This document shows, one piece after another, positions 14,380 through 22,890 of a stretch of 31,160 bases of DNA. The notes under the pieces were generated by a model. It saw nothing but the letters and a program-made list of their open reading frames with translations. It had not been told where the DNA came from and searched no databases. Positions within the stretch are counted from its first letter, which is position 1; every line of letters begins with the position of its first letter. The DNA lies in contig UQPH01000019.1 in NCBI GenBank assembly GCA_900542875.1, positions 1 to 31,160 on the forward strand, in the 5' to 3' direction. This DNA comes from an uncultured Eubacterium sp. GTDB lineage: Bacteria; Bacillota; Clostridia; Oscillospirales; Acutalibacteraceae. The position numbers and the translations under genes were made by a program.

Positions 14380-15366
14380 ATGATTAAATTACCCGGAAAA
14401 ATACCCAATTTGTCTTCAATTGCGGAAAAAATTGAATATGAATTGGACTTTGATTATAATACCAGTGTGACAAGACTGGAAACTTTCGACGATTTTTTGA
14501 GCGAAATTATAGAGCCTTATAAAAGGGGCGAAAAGATTTTTTATCGTGGAGAAAAAGTCAATAAAATCGATCGAACATTGATTCCTACTTTGTTCAGGCA
14601 GAGGCGTTTGCTTTTTAACGAGGATGAAACATACATAAATCTTGACGCAAACGGATTGCTTGATTTTTATAATTCCGTTCCTGAATATTTAGAGGTTTAT
14701 AAGAAAATAATCGGTAAAGTAAATGTGTCGAAAATGTATAATTTCCTGTCTTTTTCTCAGCATTATTTTGGGATAAGTCCGCTTATCGACCTTACGAAAA
14801 GTCCGTTTGTGGCTCTTTCATTTGCACTGAAAAACAGAAAAGAATATGATGACGATGTGTTGTTTTATACGGTCGAAATTAAAAATGACGCCGATTATAC
14901 CTGTGATATGAAAACGGCTGATAAATGGGTTTCGGAATATAATGTTACCGTGTATAATGATAAACTGATGGATTTCTATGAAGATTTCAAGTTCGATTTT
15001 AAGCAATATAAGTTGTTTATCGAGGGTTTACGCAGTCAGGGAAAAAATATCAGCAATATGTCGTCACCGAGTGCAAAACTTATCGATGTTCCGACTAACG
15101 ATTTAATGAGATTTCAGCAAGGAGTCTTTCTCTTGTTAAACGATTTCACACTTGTCGGAAAAGGCTACCTCACCAAGAATGTCAGAGATGATTTTCTTGT
15201 GAAAAAGTGGTTGATAAATAAAGACATTTGTCCCATTCTCCTTAATTATCAGCTTAAAGAACGACCGTATTATAATTATGATACAATCACCGATTTATCG
15301 GCGGTTGTGGCTAATATAAGAAAGTCATACACGAAAGGAAAACAAAATGACTCAATATTATTCTGA
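14380..15366 (+). CDS. FRG-domain protein
   Basis: This is a 328-residue soluble protein with the FRG domain, whose molecular function is unknown. Family marks are FYRGE at 54-58, LIPTLFRQRR at 67-76, QHYFG at 127-131 and LIDLTKSPFVALSFA at 135-149. FRG proteins are scattered among bacteria, often near mobile or defence genes, but no such genes are visible here. The start is ATG 14380, one base after the DUF2804 stop. No good ribosome binding site is close (AGAAGG lies about 18 bases away), so it probably relies on coupling; a TTG at 14350 is a less likely alternative. The 3' end overlaps the next gene by 20 bases. Confidence 0.8.
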   Translation: MIKLPGKIPNLSSIAEKIEYELDFDYNTSVTRLETFDDFLSEIIEPYKRGEKIFYRGEKVNKIDRTLIPTLFRQRRLLFNEDETYINLDANGLLDFYNSVPEYLEVYKKIIGKVNVSKMYNFLSFSQHYFGISPLIDLTKSPFVALSFALKNRKEYDDDVLFYTVEIKNDADYTCDMKTADKWVSEYNVTVYNDKLMDFYEDFKFDFKQYKLFIEGLRSQGKNISNMSSPSAKLIDVPTNDLMRFQQGVFLLLNDFTLVGKGYLTKNVRDDFLVKKWLINKDICPILLNYQLKERPYYNYDTITDLSAVVANIRKSYTKGKQNDSILF

Positions 15367-15994
15367 ACATTTATTAAACCAATATTCACCGCTTATCGCT
15401 AACTTACTGATATACCTGCTTGCAATTACGGTATTGTCGTTGACTTTCAGAGCTTTCATTTGCGTTGCCGTAAACTATGACGCAAAAGCAAGAGGCGTTA
15501 AGGAAAAAACTCTTTATACGGTTTTGTCGTTCTTCTTCCCGCTTATTGTCGGAATAGTCTATTTATGCACAAGAAAGAATTGCAAAAAGATTCAGCCTAA
15601 AATCTGTAACAACTGCCATACTACGGTTGATACAAACAGTACTTTTTGTCCTAATTGTCTCGGTACGGATTTTACAGATTACCTTATCAGAGATAATGAA
15701 AAGTATCACAAAAATGCAAAGATATTTTTAATTGCCGGTATTGCCGTATATGTAGTAACTTGCGTTGTAAATGTTTTCTTTAATATCTATTTTGACAAAA
15801 ACGCAGAGCCGTTCATTAATGATATCGAGAGATATTCAAATTATCTCGATAATTACGACGATAAAGATGATTATGATAATCGTGACTATTCTAACCATTT
15901 TGACGCAGACGGTTATTTTGATGACTTCGGATTTCCTAAAGACGGTGAGGAAGAAACGCAACCAGATGATGTTCTGCCGAATAGTTTACAGTAA
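15347..15994 (+). CDS. Zinc-ribbon membrane protein with acidic C-terminal tail
   Basis: I do not recognise a named family. The 215-residue protein has membrane segments at about 15-37, 56-74 and 125-148. Between the second and third lies a zinc ribbon with C87-x2-C90 and C101-x2-C104 (ICNNCHTT, FCPNCLG). The C-terminal part from about 155 is very rich in Asp, Tyr and Asn (DNYDDKDDYDNRDYSN), likely disordered and possibly cation-binding. AAAGGAAAAC precedes the ATG at 15347, inside the end of the FRG gene. A terminator begins just after its stop, closing the rrf2 unit. It may anchor or recruit the neighbouring proteins at the membrane, but that is a guess. Confidence 0.7.
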   Translation: MTQYYSEHLLNQYSPLIANLLIYLLAITVLSLTFRAFICVAVNYDAKARGVKEKTLYTVLSFFFPLIVGIVYLCTRKNCKKIQPKICNNCHTTVDTNSTFCPNCLGTDFTDYLIRDNEKYHKNAKIFLIAGIAVYVVTCVVNVFFNIYFDKNAEPFINDIERYSNYLDNYDDKDDYDNRDYSNHFDADGYFDDFGFPKDGEEETQPDDVLPNSLQ

Positions 15995-15995
15995 A

Positions 15996-16036
15996 AAAAC
16001 GAGAAGCCTTAGATATATTCTATGGCTTCTCGTTTT
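15996..16036. terminator. Bidirectional terminator between the FRG unit and the DUF218 gene
   Basis: AAAACGAGAAGCC pairs perfectly with GGCTTCTCGTTTT (13 bp, 15-base loop). It has T-rich ends in both directions and lies between two convergent genes, two and five bases from their stops. Confidence 0.9.
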
Positions 16037-16040
16037 GTCT

Positions 16041-16787
16041 TTAGGTTAGATTTTTAAGGGTTAGATACCATACTCCGAACACCTCTCTTGTAAAAGCCGG
16101 AATACGGAATATACGCATTGAATGCGCAGGCAGTCCGGTTGCATTAATGCCTGCTTTTTTTGCAATCATCAGTGCTCTGTATATGTGGTATTCGGAAGTG
16201 CAAATTACGATTTCTTTTGATAAATTATTTTTATCGATTACATCAGAGGAGAATTTGAGGTTTTCCTCCGTTGAGGTCGAGGCATTCTCAATATAAAGAC
16301 GGGTTTTGTCAATTCCTTTTTCGGTTAAAATACGGTACATACATTCTGCTTCGCTGATGTCCTCGTCCGCACCTTGACCGCCGGAGAGTACGGCAACTGA
16401 ATTTTTGTTTTCGCTAAGGTAATCAAACGCCGCTTTGCATCTTGACATTAACGCTCTTGTTGGAACCGTGCCCTTTACTCTGCATCCGAGTACGGTCACG
16501 GTTTTTCCTTTCGGTTTTGTGCATTTTTCGCAAATTATTATTTTCAAAAGAGTAATAAAAAATGCCGTGTAAAAAATTATTGCCAAAACGCCGAATGCAA
16601 AAAATAAAATTCGGTACGATTTAGTTTCGCACAGCGTTTTAATATTATCGGAAAATATTCCAAATAATAACAGTAAAATTCCTGTCATTATTCCGAAAAT
16701 GTTTCCGATATTTATTTTTGCTCTTATCAGCGGGAGGGAATATAATAAAATAATAAATATACTAAAAACAATTAAGATAATTTTCAT
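16041..16787 (-). CDS. DUF218 (YdcF/SanA-like) membrane protein
   Basis: The 248-residue protein has membrane segments at about 1-20, 28-46 and 62-88, and a cytoplasm- or outside-facing DUF218 domain from about 93 to the end. Domain marks are TVLGCRVKGTVPT, AVLSGGQGADEDISEAECM, IENASTSTEENLKFS and VICTSEYHIYRA, the pattern of YdcF/SanA proteins linked to envelope integrity; YdcF of E. coli binds S-adenosylmethionine. AAAGGAG lies five bases before the ATG at 16787. It is a single-gene unit divergent from gdhA, with a shared terminator downstream. The specific role is unknown. Confidence 0.85.
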   Translation of the reverse strand: MKIILIVFSIFIILLYSLPLIRAKINIGNIFGIMTGILLLLFGIFSDNIKTLCETKSYRILFFAFGVLAIIFYTAFFITLLKIIICEKCTKPKGKTVTVLGCRVKGTVPTRALMSRCKAAFDYLSENKNSVAVLSGGQGADEDISEAECMYRILTEKGIDKTRLYIENASTSTEENLKFSSDVIDKNNLSKEIVICTSEYHIYRALMIAKKAGINATGLPAHSMRIFRIPAFTREVFGVWYLTLKNLT

Positions 16788-16872
16788 TTATGCTCCTTTG
16801 TGCAATATATACAATTAGAGTAACATATTAATTAAGAAATGTAAATAATTTTATAGAAATTATATAAAAACA

Positions 16873-16901
16873 GTGACAAACTATTTACAGTGTGCTACTA
16901 T
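16873..16901 (+). promoter_or_regulatory. Probable gdhA promoter
   Basis: GTGACA at 16873-16878 and TACTAT at 16896-16901 are separated by 17 bases, leaving a leader of about 60 bases before the ATG. The match is moderate. The rest of the 182-base divergent gap is AT-rich, with no further signal I trust. Confidence 0.5.
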
Positions 16902-16969
16902 ATTAATGACTTTATTCGGTTAAAGTACTCTATAACAAAAATCTATAATAAAATGAGAGGGTAATTAAA

Positions 16970-18304
16970 ATGGCATATGTAGACGAAATTTTAGCTTATC
17001 TGCAAAAAAAAGACTATTATGAGCCGGAGTTTATTCAGGCGGTAAACGAAGTTCTTAATTCGCTTCGTCCCGTTATTGAAAAGAACGAGGAAAAGTATCG
17101 CAGAGTTGCACTTCTTGAAAGACTTATTGAGCCTGAAAGAATTCTCAGATTCAGAGTTCCTTGGATTGACGATAACGGTCAGGTACACGTAAACCGTGGC
17201 TACCGTGTTCAGTTTAACTCTGCTATCGGTCCTTATAAGGGCGGACTCAGACTTCACCCGAGCGTTAATCTCGGCATCGTAAAGTTCCTCGGTTTTGAGC
17301 AGATTTTCAAAAATTCATTGACAGGTCTTCCTATCGGCGGCGGTAAAGGCGGATCTGACTTTGACCCTAAGGGAAAGAGCGACAGAGAAATTATGATGTT
17401 CTGCCAGAGTTTTATGACGGAACTTTGTAAGGTAATCGGCGCCGATACAGACGTTCCTGCAGGCGATATCGGTACAGGCGCAAGAGAAATCGGCTATATG
17501 TTCGGTCAGTATAAGAGAATATGCGGCACTTACGAGGGTGTACTTACCGGTAAAGGCTTGTCTTTCGGCGGCTCTCTTGCAAGAACCGAGGCTACAGGCT
17601 ACGGACTTCTTTACTTTACAGAAGAAATGCTCAAGTGTAATAATTCCGATATTAAGGGCAAGACTGTTTGTGTATCGGGTTCCGGTAATGTTGCTATTTA
17701 TGCGGTAGAAAAGGCAGAAATGCTCGGTGCAAATGTTGTTACCGTTTCCGATTCAACAGGTTGGATTTACGATAAGGACGGCATTGATGTAAAACTTCTT
17801 AAAGAAATTAAGGAAGTTAAGAGAGCAAGACTTACTGAATACGCAAAGGCAAGACCTTCGGCAGAATATCACGAAGGCAGAGGAGTATGGCAGATTAAGT
17901 GCGATGTTGCTCTTCCTTGTGCTACCCAAAACGAATTAACTCTTGACGATGCTAAACTTCTTGTTGAAAACGGTTGTATAGCAGTTGCAGAGGGTGCTAA
18001 TATGCCTACAACTCTTGATGCAACAAAGTATCTTCAAGAGCATGGAGTTATGTTTGCTCCCGGTAAGGCTGCAAACGCAGGCGGCGTTGCTACTTCGGCT
18101 CTTGAGATGAGCCAGAACAGTGAGAGAATCAGCTGGACATTTGAAAAGGTTGATGCAAAGCTTAAGGATATTATGGTAAATATTTATCATAACATTGATA
18201 ATGCGGCTAAGAAGTATGACCTTGACGGCGACTATGTTGCAGGTGCAAATATCGCAGGTTTCGAGAAAGTTGCAGATGCTATGATGGCTCAGGGTATCGT
18301 TTGA
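16970..18304 (+). CDS. gdhA: Glutamate dehydrogenase, hexameric, probably NADP-dependent
   Basis: The enzyme interconverts 2-oxoglutarate plus ammonium and glutamate in the cytoplasm, and is a main route of ammonium assimilation in gut Clostridia. The 444-residue length is that of the small hexameric class. The active site is complete: PIGGGKGG with catalytic K126 and PAGDIGTGAREIGYM with D166, matching K125 and D165 of the Clostridium symbiosum enzyme. The nucleotide-binding loop GSGNVAIYA follows in the second domain. Cofactor choice is inferred from similarity to biosynthetic enzymes. AGAGGG precedes the ATG by about 8 bases. The gene is monocistronic, with its own promoter and a strong terminator. 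Confidence 0.95.
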   Translation: MAYVDEILAYLQKKDYYEPEFIQAVNEVLNSLRPVIEKNEEKYRRVALLERLIEPERILRFRVPWIDDNGQVHVNRGYRVQFNSAIGPYKGGLRLHPSVNLGIVKFLGFEQIFKNSLTGLPIGGGKGGSDFDPKGKSDREIMMFCQSFMTELCKVIGADTDVPAGDIGTGAREIGYMFGQYKRICGTYEGVLTGKGLSFGGSLARTEATGYGLLYFTEEMLKCNNSDIKGKTVCVSGSGNVAIYAVEKAEMLGANVVTVSDSTGWIYDKDGIDVKLLKEIKEVKRARLTEYAKARPSAEYHEGRGVWQIKCDVALPCATQNELTLDDAKLLVENGCIAVAEGANMPTTLDATKYLQEHGVMFAPGKAANAGGVATSALEMSQNSERISWTFEKVDAKLKDIMVNIYHNIDNAAKKYDLDGDYVAGANIAGFEKVADAMMAQGIV

Positions 18305-18327
18305 TATAAAACGAATTATGATAATTT

Positions 18328-18358
18328 GAGGAACGGAGAATACCGTTCCTCTTTTTTT
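18328..18358 (+). terminator. Terminator of gdhA
   Basis: GAGGAACGG pairs perfectly with CCGTTCCTC (9 bp, 6-base loop), followed by seven T residues. Confidence 0.92.
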
Positions 18359-18388
18359 AATAAATTTTTAATTATAATATATAATATA

Positions 18389-18417
18389 TTGCAACTTGTA
18401 CTCATTTATGATATAAT
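18389..18417 (+). promoter_or_regulatory. Promoter of the ruvC-to-clpE gene run
   Basis: TTGCAA at 18389-18394 and a perfect TATAAT at 18412-18417 have a 17-base spacer. It is the only convincing promoter seen before a run of 13 closely spaced genes. Confidence 0.75.
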
Positions 18418-18447
18418 CAACAAAAATATATTGGGTTAGTGTGTGCT

Positions 18448-18960
18448 ATGGTTGTTTTGGGTATTGACCCCGGCTATGCCATTGTCGGTTGGGGAGTAAT
18501 TGAATATTCGCATTCTCGCTTCAAAGTGCTCGGTTACGGTGCAATTACCACCGAAGCACAGACTCCGTTTCCGGAGAGATTGCAGATTATTTATAATGAT
18601 ATGTGCTATCTTTTCACTAAGTATAAGCCTGAAGTTATGAGCATGGAAAAACTGTTTTATAATTCTAACCAAAAGACTGTTATTGATGTTGCTCAGGCAA
18701 GGGGCGTGATTACGCTCGCTGCTCAGATGAATAATAAGAATATTTTTGAATATACTCCGCTTCAGGTTAAACAGTCTGTTACGGGCTACGGCAGAGCCGA
18801 AAAAAAACAGGTTATGGAAATGACCAGAAGTATTTTGAATTTGCCCGAGGTTCCGAAACCCGATGATACGGCGGATGCACTTGCAATGGCTATCTGCCAT
18901 GCACATTGCAGCGGTTCGGCTATCGGCAAACTTAATAATTTACTGAAAAAGGATATTTGA
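18448..18960 (+). CDS. ruvC: RuvC, Holliday junction resolvase
   Basis: RuvC cuts Holliday junctions symmetrically, together with RuvAB. The 170-residue protein has the four acidic catalytic residues of the RNase H-like fold: D7 in VLGIDPG, E67 in MSMEKLF, and D140 and D143 in PDDTADALA. The start was set at ATG 18448 (MVVLGIDPG), which matches the family's short N-terminus; the GTG at 18439 adds three residues without support. The ribosome binding site is weak (GGG at 18433-18435). It leads the ruvC-ruvA-ruvB set. Confidence 0.95.
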   Translation: MVVLGIDPGYAIVGWGVIEYSHSRFKVLGYGAITTEAQTPFPERLQIIYNDMCYLFTKYKPEVMSMEKLFYNSNQKTVIDVAQARGVITLAAQMNNKNIFEYTPLQVKQSVTGYGRAEKKQVMEMTRSILNLPEVPKPDDTADALAMAICHAHCSGSAIGKLNNLLKKDI

Positions 18961-18966
18961 TAATTT

Positions 18967-19575
18967 ATGATTTATTCTGTTAAAGGGATTTTGACATATG
19001 TTGAACCGTCATTCGTTGTTGTAGAATGCGGCGGAGTGGGTATGAAATGCTTTGCAAGTACCTCTACGATTACTCAACTTTCTTCCGTGGGCACGGAGGT
19101 TACACTGCTCACATATATGAGCGTAAAAGAAGACGCAATCGATTTATACGGCTTTTTATCTCAAAATGAACTTGACGCTTTTAAGTTACTCATTTCCGTA
19201 AACGGAGTGGGACCTAAGGCGGCAATGTCGGTTCTTTCCGCTCTTACAACCGATAAACTTTCACTGGCGGTTTCCTGCGGCGATGTTAAATCTATTCAGG
19301 CGGCGCAGGGAATAGGAAAGAAAACGGCAGAGAGAATTGTTCTCGAACTTAAAGATAAGATGGCAGGAGTCGCAGGTGTTGTTCAGGGCACTGCCGCAGT
19401 AAATGCCGCACAGGCGAATGCTCCCGGCTCGGCAACGGCTGAGGCTGTCGAGGTTTTGGTTTCTCTCGGATTTAATCAGACGGATGCTTCGGTGGCAGTC
19501 GGTTCGATGCAACCTGGACTCAGCGTTGATGAAATGATAAGAAAAGGACTTAAACTTCTTTCGTCTAATTTGTAA
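18967..19575 (+). CDS. ruvA: RuvA, Holliday junction DNA-binding subunit
   Basis: RuvA binds four-way DNA junctions as a tetramer and loads RuvB. The 202-residue protein has the N-terminal OB-fold (MIYSVKGILTYVEPSFVVVECGGVGMKCF), the central helix-hairpin-helix pair (LISVNGVGPKAAMSVLSAL and IQAAQGIGKKTAERIVLELK) and, after an Ala-rich linker near 140-155, the C-terminal RuvB-binding domain (EAVEVLVSLGFNQTDASVAV). It lies six bases after ruvC. AAAGGA at the end of ruvC is a distant, weak ribosome binding site. Confidence 0.95.
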   Translation: MIYSVKGILTYVEPSFVVVECGGVGMKCFASTSTITQLSSVGTEVTLLTYMSVKEDAIDLYGFLSQNELDAFKLLISVNGVGPKAAMSVLSALTTDKLSLAVSCGDVKSIQAAQGIGKKTAERIVLELKDKMAGVAGVVQGTAAVNAAQANAPGSATAEAVEVLVSLGFNQTDASVAVGSMQPGLSVDEMIRKGLKLLSSNL

Positions 19576-19587
19576 TGTGGTGATGAA

Positions 19588-20649
19588 ATGATAGAAAACG
19601 AATTTGAATATGATTTTGAAAACAGAATGTCGGCACCGGAATATACTCCTGCCGACGAGGATATAGAAAATTCATTAAGGCCAAAACAACTTACGGATTA
19701 TATAGGACAGGAAAAAGCAAAGGAAAACCTTTCCGTTTATATCAAAGCCGCAAAACTCAGAGGTGAGCCGCTCGACCATGTACTGCTTTACGGACCTCCG
19801 GGACTCGGAAAAACAACCCTTGCAGGTATAGTGGCAAATGAAATGGGCGTTAATATAAGAGTGACTTCCGGACCGGCAATAGAAAAGCAGGGCGATTTGG
19901 TAGCCATTCTGTCTAACCTGGAACAGGGCGACGTCCTGTTTATAGACGAAATTCACCGCCTAAACAGAACGGTTGAGGAAATTCTTTATCCTGCTATGGA
20001 GGACGGAAAAATCGATATAATTATCGGCAAGGGACCAAGTGCAAGAAGTTACCAACTCAGTCTGCCGAAATTTACTCTTATCGGTGCAACGACCCGTGCG
20101 GGACAACTTTCCGCCCCTCTTCGTGACCGTTTCGGAGTTATTCTCCGCCTTGAAATGTATAATAAGGACGAACTTGCAAAAATAGTGCATCGTTCGTCTA
20201 AAATACTTAATATACCGATTGATGACGAGGGTGCATTACAGATTGCCTCACGCTCAAGAGGAACGCCGAGAATAGCAAACAGATTGCTTAAGAGAAGCCG
20301 TGATTTTGCCGAAGTTAAGTATGACGGCGTTATAACCGACGAAGCGGCAAAGACGGCACTGAAGGGTATGGAAATAGACGAACTCGGTCTTGATGCCATT
20401 GACAGGCGACTTCTTATGACTATGATAAAAAATTATAACGGCGGCCCCGTGGGACTTGAAACAATTTCGGCTGCCGTCGGTGAAGAGTCCGTTACCATCG
20501 AGGATGTGTATGAGCCTTATCTTATGCAAATAGGCTTTTTGGCAAGAACACCGAGGGGCAGAGTTGTCACTCCCGCAGGCTATGAACATATGGGAATTAA
20601 ACCAAACAGTAACGATGATGCAAACGGACAACAAACTTTTGATTTATAA
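19588..20649 (+). CDS. ruvB: RuvB, Holliday junction branch migration ATPase
   Basis: RuvB is the AAA+ hexameric motor that drives branch migration with RuvA. The 353-residue protein has Walker A GPPGLGKT at 69-76, Walker B with D120-E121 in IDEIHR, the sensor region GATTRAGQLSAPLRDRFG, and the C-terminal winged helix (GPVGLETISAAVGEESVTIEDVYEPYLMQIGFLARTPRGR region). GTGGTGATG precedes the ATG. It follows ruvA by 12 bases in the usual order. Confidence 0.96.
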   Translation: MIENEFEYDFENRMSAPEYTPADEDIENSLRPKQLTDYIGQEKAKENLSVYIKAAKLRGEPLDHVLLYGPPGLGKTTLAGIVANEMGVNIRVTSGPAIEKQGDLVAILSNLEQGDVLFIDEIHRLNRTVEEILYPAMEDGKIDIIIGKGPSARSYQLSLPKFTLIGATTRAGQLSAPLRDRFGVILRLEMYNKDELAKIVHRSSKILNIPIDDEGALQIASRSRGTPRIANRLLKRSRDFAEVKYDGVITDEAAKTALKGMEIDELGLDAIDRRLLMTMIKNYNGGPVGLETISAAVGEESVTIEDVYEPYLMQIGFLARTPRGRVVTPAGYEHMGIKPNSNDDANGQQTFDL

Positions 20650-20667
20650 TATTTTAGGAGACTTGAT

Positions 20668-22020
20668 ATGGGTAGATTATTCGGTACAGACGGTGTACGA
20701 GGAATTGCAAATAAAGATTTAACTAACGAACTTGCTATGAAAATAGGTTCTGCGGCTGCCGCTGTACTTCTTAAAGAAGCAAAAAGCGAGAAACCTACCG
20801 TTCTTATAGGCAAGGATACAAGAGCAAGCGGCGATATGCTTGAGGCGGCTTTGACGGCAGGTCTTTGCAGCGTTGGTTGTAATGTGCTTTCAATCGGCGT
20901 AGTGCCTACTCCGGCGGTGGCTTATTTGGTTGGTCTTTATCAGTGTGAGGCAGGTATTATGATTTCCGCATCGCATAACCCTTGCGAATATAACGGAATT
21001 AAAATTTTTCAGAAAACGGGATATAAACTTGATGATTCTATTGAGGATGAAATTGAATCCATTATTCTCGATAACAGCGAAAAAATCGAAACTAAAATCG
21101 GTGGTGAGGTAGGCAACAGACTTTTCTGCAAAACTGCTGTGAATGATTATATTGACCATGTTGTTTCGGTTACCGACGCAAGATTTGACGGGCTTAAAAT
21201 CGCTCTTGATTGCGCAAACGGTTCAGCTTCGGTTTGTGCTAAAGAAATATTTACCAAACTCGGTGCAAAATGCATTATGCTCTCCGATACCCCCGACGGA
21301 ACAAATATTAATCTTAATTGCGGTTCCACTCATCCCGAGGAACTTATGAGTTTCGTTAAGGATGCAGGTCTTGACTTAGGTCTTGCATTTGACGGAGATG
21401 CAGACAGAATGCTTGCTGTTGACGAAAACGGAGAACTTGTTGACGGTGATAAAGTAATCGCAATCTGTGCTAAGAAGATGAAGCAGGACGGTACGCTCAA
21501 GAAAAATACGGCAGTCGTTACCGTTATGAGTAATATGGGCTTCTTTAAGTTTTGCGAGGAAAACGACATAAATTGTGCCAAGACGGCTGTGGGCGACAGA
21601 TATGTTCTTGAAAAAATGCTCAGAGACGGATATAATATCGGCGGCGAGCAGTCGGGGCATGTTATTTTTCTTGATTACGCCACCACGGGTGACGGTGAAC
21701 TTTCGGGCGTGAAACTCGTCGAAACAGTAGTTAACAGCAAAAAGAAACTGTCTGAACTTGCTTCGGTTATGACCGTATATCCTCAGGTATTGATTAATGT
21801 AAAAGTTTCTCCCGAGGGTAAACAGAAATATAATAATGACGAATATATAATTGCCGCAACCCAAAAAGCGGAAATGGAACTTATGGGTGACGGCAGAGTT
21901 CTTGTAAGAGTCAGCGGAACGGAACCACTCGTTCGTGTTATGCTTGAGGGCAAGGACATAAATCATATAAAGAGACTCGGCGAAGAGATTGCCGAAGTGG
22001 TTAAGGAAAGATTATCATAA
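20668..22020 (+). CDS. glmM: GlmM, phosphoglucosamine mutase
   Basis: GlmM converts glucosamine-6-phosphate to glucosamine-1-phosphate, the step before UDP-GlcNAc and so peptidoglycan synthesis. The 450-residue protein shows the active-site phosphoserine S102 in ISASHNP, the metal-binding loop DGDADR at 242-247, the sugar-binding GGEQSGH, and the phosphate-binding RVSGTEPLVRVM near the end. The N-terminus GRLFGTDGVRGIAN is typical of GlmM and distinguishes it from phosphomannomutases. TTTTAGGAGAC provides the ribosome binding site. The stop overlaps the next start (TAATG). Confidence 0.96.
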   Translation: MGRLFGTDGVRGIANKDLTNELAMKIGSAAAAVLLKEAKSEKPTVLIGKDTRASGDMLEAALTAGLCSVGCNVLSIGVVPTPAVAYLVGLYQCEAGIMISASHNPCEYNGIKIFQKTGYKLDDSIEDEIESIILDNSEKIETKIGGEVGNRLFCKTAVNDYIDHVVSVTDARFDGLKIALDCANGSASVCAKEIFTKLGAKCIMLSDTPDGTNINLNCGSTHPEELMSFVKDAGLDLGLAFDGDADRMLAVDENGELVDGDKVIAICAKKMKQDGTLKKNTAVVTVMSNMGFFKFCEENDINCAKTAVGDRYVLEKMLRDGYNIGGEQSGHVIFLDYATTGDGELSGVKLVETVVNSKKKLSELASVMTVYPQVLINVKVSPEGKQKYNNDEYIIAATQKAEMELMGDGRVLVRVSGTEPLVRVMLEGKDINHIKRLGEEIAEVVKERLS

Positions 22021-22889
22021 TGAGATATTCAACCGATTGGAAAGATTACGAACTTATAGACTGCTCATCGGGCGAAAAGCTTGAAAGATGGACGAGAGAA
22101 ATTCTTGTTCGTCCCGATCCGCAGGTTATTTGGAAAAGCGAAAGAACAAACCGCCTTTGGTTTCAGCCAAACGCAAGATATGTCAGGTCAAAAACCGGCG
22201 GAGGTCAGTGGCAAATGTATTCTAAGGTGCCTGCCGCCTGGCAGGTCAGATATAAGGATTTGACCTTTAACATTAAAACCATGGGCTTTAAGCATACCGG
22301 ACTTTTTCCCGAACAGGCTGTTAACTGGGACTATGTAAGAAGTCTTATTAAAACATCGGGCAGAGAAAATGTAAAAGTGCTCAATCTTTTTGCTTACACA
22401 GGTGCGGCGACCGTTGCCTGCCTTAAAGAGGGAGCGTCTGTTGTTCATGTTGATGCCTCTAAAGGTATGACTAATTGGGCTAAGGAAAATGCCTCGGCTT
22501 CGGGTGTTGCCGACGGTGATGTAAGATGGATTGTTGACGATTGCCTTAAGTTCGTTAAAAGAGAGGAAAGACGGGGAAATAAATACGATATTATCATTCT
22601 TGATCCGCCCTCTTACGGCAGAGGACCAAAAGGCGAAATTTGGCGTTTGGAGGACTGCATTTACGACTTTATGATTGAAGTTGAAAAGGTTCTTTCCGAT
22701 AATCCGCTTGCCGTTATTCTTAATTCTTACACAACGGGACTTTCCGCTTCCGTTATGAAATACATAATTGACGATGTGATTACATCAAAACACGGCGGCA
22801 GCACACAATCTGATGAAATCGGACTTCCCGTAACATCAAACGGCGGAGTTCTGCCGTGTGGCACTACCGCAATTTGGACGCAGGAATAG
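22020..22889 (+). CDS. Class I SAM-dependent RNA methyltransferase-like protein (COG1092 type)
   Basis: This 289-residue methyltransferase resembles the catalytic part of 23S rRNA cytosine methyltransferases such as RlmI, but lacks their N-terminal PUA domain. The SAM-binding motif is VLNLFAYTGAATVACLKEGA (about 120-139), with an acidic D145 after VVHV. The motif IV loop is ILDPPSYGRGPKGE (193-206). I see no clear catalytic cysteine motif, so an N- or O-methylation target is possible. Translation starts at the ATG overlapping the glmM stop. Its substrate cannot be assigned from sequence. Confidence 0.85.
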   Translation: MRYSTDWKDYELIDCSSGEKLERWTREILVRPDPQVIWKSERTNRLWFQPNARYVRSKTGGGQWQMYSKVPAAWQVRYKDLTFNIKTMGFKHTGLFPEQAVNWDYVRSLIKTSGRENVKVLNLFAYTGAATVACLKEGASVVHVDASKGMTNWAKENASASGVADGDVRWIVDDCLKFVKREERRGNKYDIIILDPPSYGRGPKGEIWRLEDCIYDFMIEVEKVLSDNPLAVILNSYTTGLSASVMKYIIDDVITSKHGGSTQSDEIGLPVTSNGGVLPCGTTAIWTQE

Positions 22890-22890
22890 T

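Noticed and set aside
14380..15366. Phage-defence island around the FRG gene
   Set aside because: No nuclease, toxin, restriction, integrase or phage gene is nearby, and base composition matches the surrounding housekeeping genes.
16788..16969. Riboswitch or T-box leader upstream of gdhA
   Set aside because: The leader after the proposed promoter is only about 60 bases, AT-rich, with no stable stem or T-box motif.
21376..21966. 196-codon minus-strand open frame inside glmM
   Set aside because: It lies wholly opposite conserved GlmM sequence, lacks a ribosome binding site and has no family features; a shadow of codon bias.
22858..22890. Upstream start at 22858 for ecfA1
   Set aside because: It would add 11 residues read inside the methyltransferase gene; ATG 22891 right after that stop fits the EcfA1 N-terminus MDLIKFDNVSF.
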